NCBI RefSeq assembly: GCF_004127445.1
Contig: NZ_QEXM01000040.1
Span: 124,001-188,000, forward strand
Length of the DNA stretch: 64,000 bases
Direction: 5' to 3'
Source of the DNA: Streptomyces alfalfae
Lineage (GTDB): Bacteria > Actinomycetota > Actinomycetes > Streptomycetales > Streptomycetaceae
In this document: piece after piece, positions 34,892-42,433 of the stretch
How the letters are laid out: each line of letters starts with the position of its first letter
Numbering within the stretch: position 1 is the stretch's first letter
Notes under the pieces: model-generated
Database searches by the model: none
What the model was told of the DNA's origin: nothing
Seen by the model: the letters and a program-made list of their open reading frames with translations, nothing else
Program-made: the position numbers and the translations under genes

Positions 34892-35037
34892 GCCGCCATT
34901 GTCCCCCGCGGTCGCCGTACGGTTGGGGTGGGGCGGCGGATAAGCCCGGCGCCGGGCCGTGGGGCGGGCTGGCGGGAGCCCGTCCCGAGTTCCCGGCCGA
35001 GTGGGTGGGGGGTGTTCGGGCTCCCGGGGGAGGGGGG

Positions 35038-35628
35038 TTACTTGAGGCGTTCCTCGATGCGGTCCCGCATCGCGCTCATCGTGAAGCCGCGCGGGTCCAC
35101 CTTGCCCGGCTGCCACTCCAGGTGGCCGATCACCGAGCGTTCCGTCCAGCCGTGGTGGCGGCAGATCGCCGCGGAGACCCGCTCGATGGCGTCGAGCTGC
35201 GCTTCGGGCCACGGGTCCTCGCCGTCGCCGAGGTTCTCGCACTCGAAGCCGTAGAAGTGGCGGTTGCCGTCGGTGTTCGACTCGTTGTCCGGGGGCAGGC
35301 GCTTCTCGGCGATGACCGCCCGCAGGACGTCGTCGTCGCCGAGCCCCGCGTGGTTGGCGCGGCCGTACCCGACGAGGTGGACGCGGCCGTCCTTGGTGAT
35401 CACGCCGTGGCAGAGCGGGCCCGGCAGCGAGGCATGACCCTCGCGGCAGATCTCGACCGTGCGCTCGCCGCCCTCGGTCGCCGTGTGGTGGATCATGACG
35501 CCGTGCACGGGCCCCCAGGGGCCCTTGTCGTTGCGGTTGTGGTGCTCCCAGTCGCCTACCTCGACGACGGTGACGCCCTCGTCTCGCAGCGCGTCCAAAA
35601 AGCGTCCCGCGGACATGGGTGGGGCCAT
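35038..35628 (-). CDS. N-acetylmuramoyl-L-alanine amidase (Amidase_2/PGRP fold)
   Basis: A 196-residue zinc amidase from ATG 35628 with GGAGG upstream. Zinc ligands fit the family: His47 or His48 in VMIHHTA, His169 in VIGHLEW and Asp178 in GKVDPRG. Other landmarks are YGFECENLGDG and the LPGPLCHGVI core. It cleaves the bond between muramic acid and the stem peptide. There is no signal peptide or wall-binding domain, which resembles phage endolysins or cytoplasmic forms that need a holin or non-classical release. The next minus-strand gene (35768) may share its transcript, but a 139-base gap separates them. Confidence 0.88.
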   Translation of the reverse strand: MAPPMSAGRFLDALRDEGVTVVEVGDWEHHNRNDKGPWGPVHGVMIHHTATEGGERTVEICREGHASLPGPLCHGVITKDGRVHLVGYGRANHAGLGDDDVLRAVIAEKRLPPDNESNTDGNRHFYGFECENLGDGEDPWPEAQLDAIERVSAAICRHHGWTERSVIGHLEWQPGKVDPRGFTMSAMRDRIEERLK

Positions 35629-35767
35629 GACCGCCTCCTTTGCGGGGCGCGACGGCCGCCTGTCGCGAACCGCCTCGTACGCCCTGCTTGTACCGGAAGT
35701 CCGGTGCCCGGACCAGCCGTTCGGAAGCAATCCGGGGCGTGTTCGGGCACCGTGCGAGCCGATCCGG

Positions 35768-36004
35768 TCAGGTGCCGTGCAGGAACCCGTCGCCGTTCGC
35801 CGCGACGTGGGCCTCCACGGCCTGCAACGCCTGCGCGGTGGCCTCGGGGGAGCCCGAACCCCGGCGCTCGGCGTAATACGCCGCGCCCAGCTTCTTCAGG
35901 AGTGCGTCGCCCGCCCGCTTCTCCTGGACCTCGTCGATCTTCTGCTTGCCCTGCGTGAGGCCGCGCTGCGCCTGCTCCTTGGCGCGGTCCAGGAAGCCCG
36001 CCAT
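35768..36004 (-). CDS. Conserved small helical protein of unknown function
   Basis: A 78-residue protein from ATG 36004 with AGGAGA seven bases upstream. The sequence is helical and charged (LDRAKEQAQRGLTQGKQKID, EVQEKRAGDALLKKLGAAYY), with no membrane segment or cysteines. Related short proteins occur across Streptomyces. I do not know the function. It diverges from the encapsulin gene, with a 323-base gap. Confidence 0.72.
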   Translation of the reverse strand: MAGFLDRAKEQAQRGLTQGKQKIDEVQEKRAGDALLKKLGAAYYAERRGSGSPEATAQALQAVEAHVAANGDGFLHGT

Positions 36005-36327
36005 TGCTGTCTCCTGCCAGTCGATGCGAAAGCGAAAGGGTCGTTGCGAAAGGTCGAAGGGGAGGGAGGGGAGGTAAGGGGTGAAGGGTCCCCAGGGTAT
36101 GAGAGGTGCGAAAGGTGCGCGCGGCGTGAATGCCCCGCATGTGGCCCAACGGGTGCGCGGGCTCCGGGGTTCCCGCGCGCCGTCCGATGGGCCGAACGAG
36201 TGAAAACGCCCTCCATGCCCCGCCGGAGCGAGATCCATTCCCGCTCTTTTGTGTAATGGCGGCGCGACGCTCCGTGCTGGAAGGGTGTCCTGCGAGATCA
36301 CCGCAGGTACTCGGGAGGGCACAGCCA
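36005..36327. other. Divergent region upstream of the encapsulin gene
   Basis: 323 bases without a convincing coding frame. It contains G/A-rich short repeats at 36055-36090 (GGGAGGGAGGGGAGG type), a less GC-rich stretch near 36235-36260 (CATTCCCGCTCTTTTGTGTAAT) suited to the encapsulin promoter, and GGAGGG as its ribosome-binding site at 36314-36319. No operator was recognised. Confidence 0.5.
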
Positions 36328-37734
36328 ATGTCGGTAGGCGAAGAGATCCGCGCTGAGTCGGGGAAGCCGCAGCAGAGCCTCGGCACATCGGCCGCGCGGA
36401 ACCTGGCCACCACCACCAAGTCGGCGCCGCAGATGCAGGAGATCAGCTCCCGCTGGCTGCTGCGGATGCTGCCGTGGGTGCAGGTGCAGGGCGGCACGTA
36501 CCGGGTGAACCGCAGGCTGAGCTACGCGGTCGGTGACGGCAGGGTGACCTTCGTCAAGACGGGCGACCAAGTCCGGGTCATCCCCGCCGAGCTGGGCGAG
36601 CTGCCGTTGCTGCGGGACTTCGACGACCAGGAGGTGCTGGGCGAGCTGGCCTCCCGCTGCCAGCAGCGGGAGTACGCCGCGGGTGAGGTCCTGACCTCCT
36701 TCGGCAGCCCCTCGGGCGAGGTCTTCCTGCTCGCGCACGGCCGGGTGGAGAAGGTCGGCACCGGACCCTACGGCGACGACACGGTGCTCGGGACGCTCGC
36801 CGACGGCTCCTACTTCGGGGAGCAGGCGCTCCTCGACCAGGAGGCCATCTGGGAGTACACCGCGCGGGCGGTGACGGCGTGCACGGTGCTCGTCCTGCCG
36901 CGCCAGGACCTCGAACAGGTCGCCGAGCGCAGTGAGACCCTGCGCGGACACCTCCAGCGGTTGCGGTCCATCCCCGCCCAGCGCACCAACAAGTACGGCG
37001 AGGCGCCCATCGACCTCTCGGCCGGCCACGTCGGCGAGGCCGTGCTGCCGGGCACCTTCGTGGACTACGAAACGGCGCCGCGCGAGTATGAACTGAGCGT
37101 CGCCCAAACCGTTCTCCGCATCCACTCGCGCGTGGCCGACCTCTACAACCAGCCGATGAACCAGACGGAGCAGCAACTGCGGCTCACCGTCGAGGCGCTC
37201 AAGGAGCGCCAGGAGCACGAGCTGATCAACAACCGCGAGTTCGGCCTCCTGAACAACTGCGAGTACGACCAGCGCATCCAACCGCATGAGGGAGTGCCCG
37301 GCCCGGACGACTTCGACGAACTGCTCAGCCGCAGGCGCGGGTCCAAGCTGTTCCTCGCCCATCCGCGCGCGATCGCCGCGTTCGGCCGTGAGCTGAACAA
37401 GCGAGGACTCGTCCCCGAGACCATCGACGTGGCGGGGAACAGGATTCCGACCTGGCGCGGCGTGCCGGTGTTCCCGTGCAACAAGATCCCGGTCACCGAG
37501 GCCGGGACGACCTCCATCATCTGCATGCGTACGGGTGAGGAGGAGCAGGGCGTCATCGGACTGCGCCAGAGCGGCATCCCGGACGAGATCGAGCCGAGCC
37601 TGTCGGTGCGGTTCATGGGCATCAGCGAGCAGGCGATCATCTCGTACCTGGTGTCGACGTACTACTCCGCGGCCGTGCTCGTCCCCGACGCGCTCGGTGT
37701 CCTGGAGAACGTCGAGATCGGCCGCTGGGGGTGA
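36328..37734 (+). CDS. Family 2B encapsulin nanocompartment shell protein
   Basis: A 468-residue HK97-fold shell protein. The N-arm and first fold segment (residues 1-90; QEISSRWLLRMLPWVQVQGG, TYRVNRRLS) are followed by an inserted cyclic-nucleotide-binding-like domain (about 90-215; GEVFLLAHGRVEKVG, FGEQALL at 163-169), then the rest of the shell fold (TNKYGEAPIDLSAGHVGE, YLVSTYYSAAVLVPDALGVL). That insertion defines family 2B. The phosphate-binding cassette after FGEQALL lacks the canonical Pro-Arg-Ala spacing, so nucleotide binding is doubtful. ATG 36328 follows GGAGGG. The next gene encodes the polyprenyl synthetase that is the usual family 2B cargo, placed as one operon. Confidence 0.94.
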   Translation: MSVGEEIRAESGKPQQSLGTSAARNLATTTKSAPQMQEISSRWLLRMLPWVQVQGGTYRVNRRLSYAVGDGRVTFVKTGDQVRVIPAELGELPLLRDFDDQEVLGELASRCQQREYAAGEVLTSFGSPSGEVFLLAHGRVEKVGTGPYGDDTVLGTLADGSYFGEQALLDQEAIWEYTARAVTACTVLVLPRQDLEQVAERSETLRGHLQRLRSIPAQRTNKYGEAPIDLSAGHVGEAVLPGTFVDYETAPREYELSVAQTVLRIHSRVADLYNQPMNQTEQQLRLTVEALKERQEHELINNREFGLLNNCEYDQRIQPHEGVPGPDDFDELLSRRRGSKLFLAHPRAIAAFGRELNKRGLVPETIDVAGNRIPTWRGVPVFPCNKIPVTEAGTTSIICMRTGEEEQGVIGLRQSGIPDEIEPSLSVRFMGISEQAIISYLVSTYYSAAVLVPDALGVLENVEIGRWG

Positions 37735-37836
37735 GGCATGAGCCGTGTCCGTGGCCGCCGCGCGGGGTACACCCCTTCCGTACGCGCCCACAGGCCGAGG
37801 AACCGCCACCGTCCGCATCCTTATCGGGGTGAGTCC

Positions 37837-38910
37837 ATGACGGACACGACGACGGACACGGCAGCCACGACGGCGCCGGAGCAGGGGGCCGGTGAGGGCC
37901 ACGAGGCCGCGGAGATCCTGGACGCGGCACGGGCCCTCGTCGACCCGGAGCTGTGCGCGGCGGTCGAGTCGCTGCCGGCAGCCGTGCGCAAGGTCGCGCG
38001 CTACCACCTCGGGTGGGAGCACGCCGACGGCACACCGGCCACGGGGAACGGCGGCAAGGCCATCAGGCCCGCCCTCGTCCTGGCGGCGGTGCGGGCGCTC
38101 GGCGGGGAGCCGAAGACGGCCGTCCGCGCCGCCGCGGCCGTGGAGCTGACCCACAACTTCACACTGCTGCACGACGACGTGATGGACCGCGACACCACGC
38201 GCAGGCACCGGCCCACCGCCTGGGCCGTGTTCGGCGACGCCGCCGCGATCCTCACCGGGGACGCCATGCAGGCCCTGGCACAGCGGATGCTCGCCGACGA
38301 TCTCCACCCGGGGGCCATGGAGGCCGCCGCCCGGCTGGCGCTGTGCGTCGAGGAGCTCTGCGAGGGGCAGTTCATGGACTGCTCCCTGGAGAGCCGCGCC
38401 CCGGACCAGGTCACGCTCGACGAGTGCCTGGCCATGGCCGAGGCCAAGACCGGTGCGCTGCTCGGCTGCGCGTGCGCGATCGGCGCGGTGTACGCCGGGG
38501 CGGGGCGGGAGGCGGCCGACGCGCTCGACGGCTTCGGCCGCCAGGCGGGGCTCGCCTTCCAGCTCATCGACGACGTCATCGGCATCTGGGGGGACCCCGG
38601 GCATACGGGCAAGCCCGCGGGCGCCGATCTCACCGCCCGCAAGAAGTCCCTGCCGGTGGTGGCCGCGCTGGCCTCGGACACCCCGGCCGCGGCGGAGCTC
38701 GCCGAGCTGTACGGCGGCCCGCCGGGCGAGGGCGACCCGGCGAGGACGGCGAGCGCGGTGGAGCGCGCCGGCGGCCGTGACTGGGCGCAAGGGCACGCGG
38801 CCGACCGGATGTCCGGAGCCCTGGGGCAGCTCGCCAAAGCGGTCCCGGACCCGGAGGCGGCGGGCGGCCTCCTCGCCATCGCGGAGTTCGTGACACGACG
38901 TAGGCACTGA
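37837..38910 (+). CDS. Polyprenyl synthetase, encapsulin cargo
   Basis: Isoprenyl diphosphate synthase of 357 residues from ATG 37837 (GGGGTGAG upstream). ATG 37738, 33 codons earlier and right after the encapsulin stop, is the alternative. The first Asp-rich motif DDVMD is at residues 113-117. The second is DDVIG (245-249), ending in Gly instead of Asp as in many actinobacterial geranylgeranyl synthases. The Thr/Glu-rich N-terminus (TDTTTDTAATTAPEQGAGEG) is predicted to be disordered; in family 2 systems such extensions direct cargo into the shell. It should condense isopentenyl units to a C10-C20 allylic diphosphate. No 2-methylisoborneol synthase is present in the window. Confidence 0.93.
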   Translation: MTDTTTDTAATTAPEQGAGEGHEAAEILDAARALVDPELCAAVESLPAAVRKVARYHLGWEHADGTPATGNGGKAIRPALVLAAVRALGGEPKTAVRAAAAVELTHNFTLLHDDVMDRDTTRRHRPTAWAVFGDAAAILTGDAMQALAQRMLADDLHPGAMEAAARLALCVEELCEGQFMDCSLESRAPDQVTLDECLAMAEAKTGALLGCACAIGAVYAGAGREAADALDGFGRQAGLAFQLIDDVIGIWGDPGHTGKPAGADLTARKKSLPVVAALASDTPAAAELAELYGGPPGEGDPARTASAVERAGGRDWAQGHAADRMSGALGQLAKAVPDPEAAGGLLAIAEFVTRRRH

Positions 38911-39131
38911 GACCCGGGAGGGGTGGGGGCCGGGGGGGGGACAAAGGGGGGAACAGGACGCACACGGTGAGGCGTGGGCGACGGGCCTCGTGGCTGCCGG
39001 TCGGGCGGTGGTCACGGGGCCCTCACGCGTTCGTGGGCGATCACCTAGGCTGCGACCGGCGCTCCGCCGGACGCGGTGCGGTGTCCGGGGCGGTGCGCCG
39101 TTCCGGATGGGTGATCGGGGAGGGGCGGACC

Positions 39132-39752
39132 GTGGGTGTGGAGATCCGTAGGGCCGGGGAGGGCGACCGGGCCGATGTGGTGCGGTTGCTCGACGAGGCG
39201 TTCATGGGCGACCCGGTGAGCTGCTGGGTCTTTCCCGGCGAGGAGCACCGCAGGCGCACGCATGGCGCGATGATGGGCGCCTTCTTCGACATGGCTCTCG
39301 CCGAGGGTTACGTCGACGTCACCGAGGACCGCGCCGCCGCGGCCCTGTGGTGGTCCGTCCCCGCGGGCGGCCCCGACGGAGAGGGGCAGGCCGAGCAGGA
39401 CGGCCCCGCACAGCTGCGGCAGGCCATAGACCCGGAGAACGAACGGGTCGAGCTGATAGGCAGGTTGACCGACGCCTCCCATCCGACCGACCGGGCCCAT
39501 CAGTACCTCCACATGATCGCCGTGCGGCCGGACCGGCAGGGTGAGGGGCTCGGCACGGCCCTCGTCACCGCCGTCCTCGACCGCTGCGACAGGGAGGGGG
39601 AGCACGCCTATCTGGAGGCGAGCAACGCGCGCAGCCGCGACCTGTACGAACGCCTCGGTTTCGGGTTCACGGGCACGCCGCTCGACCTGCCCGGCGGACC
39701 GAGGATGTGGCCGATGTGGCGTGAACCGCGGGGCCCGGAGGCCTCGGCGTAG
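39132..39752 (+). CDS. GNAT-family N-acetyltransferase
   Basis: A 206-residue acetyltransferase. GTG 39132 follows GGGGAGGGG and begins VEIRRAGEGDRADVVRLLDE. The acetyl-CoA loop is HMIAVRPDRQGEGLGTALV around residue 126, followed by motif B YLEASNARSRDLYERLGFGF. The target amine cannot be predicted. It lies 220 bases after the encapsulin cargo gene on the same strand, without an obvious terminator between, so co-expression is possible but unproven. Confidence 0.87.
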   Translation: MGVEIRRAGEGDRADVVRLLDEAFMGDPVSCWVFPGEEHRRRTHGAMMGAFFDMALAEGYVDVTEDRAAAALWWSVPAGGPDGEGQAEQDGPAQLRQAIDPENERVELIGRLTDASHPTDRAHQYLHMIAVRPDRQGEGLGTALVTAVLDRCDREGEHAYLEASNARSRDLYERLGFGFTGTPLDLPGGPRMWPMWREPRGPEASA

Positions 39753-39829
39753 AAGAGAGGGATGCAGGTGGAGGGGGAAGCGGCGGGGTGCGCCCGCGCC
39801 GCGGAATGCCCCTCGGCGGCCTGCCCGAA

Positions 39830-39835
39830 TAGAAT
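39830..39835 (+). promoter_or_regulatory. -10 element for a leaderless transcript
   Basis: TAGAAT, a consensus-like -10, ends six bases before the ATG at 39842, placing the likely transcript start on the start codon. No ribosome-binding site is present. Confidence 0.6.
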
Positions 39836-39841
39836 GGCCGT

Positions 39842-40198
39842 ATGGGCAGCGAAGGGCCGCGACCAGGCCCCGGCCACGATCCGCAGGACGAGCCCGTGTG
39901 CGAGGCCTGCGGACGTCCGGTCGGTACGGCGATCCGGCGGCGCAAGGTGCTCGGGGTGTTCGTCCCCGAATGGGGCCCCGGGCCGTGCCGCAACGCGCAG
40001 TGTGAGGCCTGTGTGACGGACGAGGACGGCGAGCACTCCGGCGACCATCCCGAGAACCGGGACCGGGCCATGGGCAGACACCGCCGGCCACGGCATCGAA
40101 GGCCGCACCCCGGGGCGGTCGGCGGCCCGACGCCGACGCCGACGCCGAAGCACGACGCGCAGCGCGACCCCGAGGTCCCGCCGAGCCCGTTGGCGTAG
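39842..40198 (+). CDS. Small Cys/His-containing protein of unknown function
   Basis: A 118-residue protein from ATG 39842. Four cysteines in two pairs (CEACGRPVG and CRNAQCEAC) near residues 20-57 look like a zinc-ribbon or similar metal site. The remainder is hydrophilic and disordered, with RHRRPRHRRPHPG and a TPTPTP run. No membrane segment. The message appears leaderless. I do not recognise the family. Confidence 0.65.
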   Translation: MGSEGPRPGPGHDPQDEPVCEACGRPVGTAIRRRKVLGVFVPEWGPGPCRNAQCEACVTDEDGEHSGDHPENRDRAMGRHRRPRHRRPHPGAVGGPTPTPTPKHDAQRDPEVPPSPLA

Positions 40199-40248
40199 TC
40201 CGTCCCCCCGAGCCCCGGCTGCCCCGGCCCCGTGGCTTGAGAGCCCCC

Positions 40249-40307
40249 TGTGTGGCCGGTGCGTGCGCTGTCCACAGTCCCTTGTGTGGCCGGTGCGTGC
40301 GCTGTCC
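40249..40307. repeat. 25-bp direct repeat pair
   Basis: A 25-bp sequence beginning TGTGTGGCCGGTGCGTGCG occurs twice (40249-40273 and 40283-40307), identical and 34 bp apart, in the gap before the lipoprotein gene. Function unknown; it ends just before the likely -10 (TAGGGT, 40325-40330). Confidence 0.8.
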
Positions 40308-40367
40308 CCGTCGCCCGCGCGCGGTAGGGTCCGATGATCGACGTCGCGGACCACTGGGGAGGGGTGC

Positions 40368-41330
40368 GTGAAGAGGCGGTGGGGTGGGCTCGTTCTGGCG
40401 CTGCTGACGGTTCCGACAGGGCTGGTCCTGGCGGGGTGCGGCTTCGGGCCGTCGGCGGAGGACGAGGCGCCGGGCTATGCGCGAGAGGCGGGCGTGCCCA
40501 GGGTCCGGGGCAAGGACCTCCCCGCGCTGCCGCTGGACCGCTACGACTTCAGCGGCCGTGACCACCGGCGCATCCAGGAGGCGCAGGCGCGCGTCACCCA
40601 GCGGTGCATGCGCTCCTACGGGTTCGAGGACTTCCCGCTGCACCCCGGGCGGGGCCCCGCCATGGCCGAGTCGTTCAACCTGGTGGCGATCTACGTGCCG
40701 CCCTACGGCTCGCTCGACCTCGCTCACGCCCGCCGCTGGGGCTACGGCCTCGACCCGGCCGTCCTGAAGGAGGGGCGGGACGGCTCCCGGCACGAGGGCC
40801 GGACACCGACGGACGCGGAGGAGAGCGTGCTGGACGGCACCGGTGGCCGGAACGGGCGAGCCGAGGTGCTCCGGGGCCGTGCGGTCCCCGAGGGCGGCTG
40901 TGAGGCGCTGGCGACGCGCCGGCTCCTTCAGGACGAGAAGAACGCACGGCAGCGCTACTTCGTCTCCGAACGCGCCGAAAAGCTGGACAAGGCCGTGGCC
41001 GAGGACCATCGGGTGCGCCGGGCGTTCCGCGACTGGTCGCGCTGCATGGCGGGCAAGGGCTTCACGTGGTACGAGAGCCCGGCGGAGGCCTCCGGCGACA
41101 AGGCGTGGCACACGGGCCGCAAGGACGGCAACACCGCTCGTACGAAGAAGGAGCTGGCCACGGCCGTCGCCGACGTCGAGTGCAACCACGCCCTGAACAC
41201 GGCGGGTGTGTGGTGGGCGGTCAGCGCCGAGAAGCAGCGGGCGGAAGTCCGCGCGCACAAGGGCCGGTACGAGGCCGTGCGGGCGTATCTGGACCGGGTG
41301 CGGGCCATCGCCCGCGAGGAGCTGGGCTGA
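40368..41330 (+). CDS. Putative lipoprotein of unknown function
   Basis: A 320-residue secreted protein. GTG 40368 follows GGGGAGGGG. The signal peptide (KRRWGGLVLALLTVPTGLVL) ends in lipobox LAGC, lipid-anchored Cys24. The mature part has scattered cysteines (TQRCMRSYGFEDF, GGCEALATRRL, SRCMAGKGFTWYES, VECNHAL) that could form disulfides. The repeated pattern of Cys-Met in short helices (CMRSYGF, CMAGKGF) resembles a duplicated module found in other actinomycete lipoproteins of unknown role. Nothing links it to its neighbours. Confidence 0.78.
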   Translation: MKRRWGGLVLALLTVPTGLVLAGCGFGPSAEDEAPGYAREAGVPRVRGKDLPALPLDRYDFSGRDHRRIQEAQARVTQRCMRSYGFEDFPLHPGRGPAMAESFNLVAIYVPPYGSLDLAHARRWGYGLDPAVLKEGRDGSRHEGRTPTDAEESVLDGTGGRNGRAEVLRGRAVPEGGCEALATRRLLQDEKNARQRYFVSERAEKLDKAVAEDHRVRRAFRDWSRCMAGKGFTWYESPAEASGDKAWHTGRKDGNTARTKKELATAVADVECNHALNTAGVWWAVSAEKQRAEVRAHKGRYEAVRAYLDRVRAIAREELG

Positions 41331-41460
41331 AGCGACGGCCGGGGCTTCGGCCGAAACGGCCACCGAGAGTTCGGCTGAAGCTGTGGCCAGGCCCTGCGGC
41401 AGGGCCCCGCAGGCGCGGTGGCCTCGCCGCCGAGAAGGCCCGTGGTGATAAACACGTCGG

Positions 41461-42105
41461 ATGACGATCCCCGGCCGGGCCTTCGACGCCGTACTGAGCG
41501 ACCTCGACAACGTGATCCGCTTCTACGACATGGCGGAACTCGAACAGCGGGAGGCCGAGGCGGGCCTGCCGCCGGGCAGCACCGCCGAGGTCGCCTTCGC
41601 GCCCGAGAACGACATGCCGCTGATGCGCGGGGAGATCACCAAGGAGCGATGGGTCGAGACGATCGCCCGCGGGCTCGCAGGCCGGGTGCCGCTGGAGCGC
41701 GGGCGCGAGCTGGGCAACGTGCTGGCCGAGACCAAGTTCTGGGCCGACGAGACGGTGGTCGGGCTGCTCCGTGACGCCCGTGCGGCCGGGCTGCCGGTGC
41801 TGCTCGTGACGAACGCGACGCCCTGGCTGGCCGATGACCTCGCGCTGCTGGGCCTCACCGGCGAGGACGGGCTCTTCGACGCCGTGCTCAGCAGCGCGGA
41901 CCTCGGCGTCACCAAGCCGGACCCCCGTATCTACCGGGAGGCGGTGCGGCGGGCCGGTGTCGCGGCCGACCGCTGCCTGTTCGTGGACGACCGCCGCGAG
42001 AACGTGGACGCGGCGGTGGCCCTCGGCATGCGAGGCCTCCTGTACCGCGAACCCGCCGACCTGGCGGCGGTCCTGGCCCCCGTCGTCTACCCCCGCTCCG
42101 CGTGA
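41461..42105 (+). CDS. HAD-superfamily hydrolase (class IA)
   Basis: A 214-residue phosphatase-like protein with all four HAD motifs: nucleophile DLDNV (Asp14, Asp16; Asn replaces the usual Gly), LLVTNAT, the lysine in VTKPDPRIYREAV, and LFVDDRRENVDAA. It contains a variable cap (residues 20-90). The substrate is unknown. ATG 41461 has no strong ribosome-binding site. The last 19 bases overlap, on the opposite strand, the remnant of a phosphotransferase gene. Confidence 0.85.
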   Translation: MTIPGRAFDAVLSDLDNVIRFYDMAELEQREAEAGLPPGSTAEVAFAPENDMPLMRGEITKERWVETIARGLAGRVPLERGRELGNVLAETKFWADETVVGLLRDARAAGLPVLLVTNATPWLADDLALLGLTGEDGLFDAVLSSADLGVTKPDPRIYREAVRRAGVAADRCLFVDDRRENVDAAVALGMRGLLYREPADLAAVLAPVVYPRSA

Positions 42106-42398
42106 TCATCGAGAACGGTGTCCAGGCGCCGCAGGGCCGCCGTCACCCGCCCGGGGACCGCGAAGAACGGGCCGTCCGGCACCGGCAGCGACCCGGCGAG
42201 CGCCAGGCCGCGGGCGCGCGCCCAGGTGGCGCCGTCCATGGCGACCGCCGTCCGGAACGCGTCCCGCGCCCGCGCGGGCAGGAACATCCACCTCGGGATG
42301 AGGTCGCAGGCCGGGTCGCGATCCAGGGTTCCCGCTGTGTCCGGAACTCCGTGGGGCCTCTCTTCGTATGTCACGTACGGGTGGGGAAGCTCCGTCAC
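42087..42398 (-). pseudogene. C-terminal remnant of an aminoglycoside phosphotransferase-type gene
   Basis: A 103-codon frame. Residues about 22-103 match the C-terminal part of APH/choline-kinase-fold phosphotransferases: RDPACDLIPRWMFLPARARD, FRTAV, DGATWARARGLALAG and the ending LDTVLDDH. The ATP-binding and catalytic parts (HGDLHPGN and IDFGD motifs) are absent. The first 21 residues do not fit the family. It lies between two real genes and overlaps the end of the HAD gene. It is most likely a decayed fragment, although it retains an open frame from an ATG. Confidence 0.6.
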
Positions 42399-42433
42399 AG
42401 CCCATGACGGAACGCGACGGGAGAATGTGGCAG

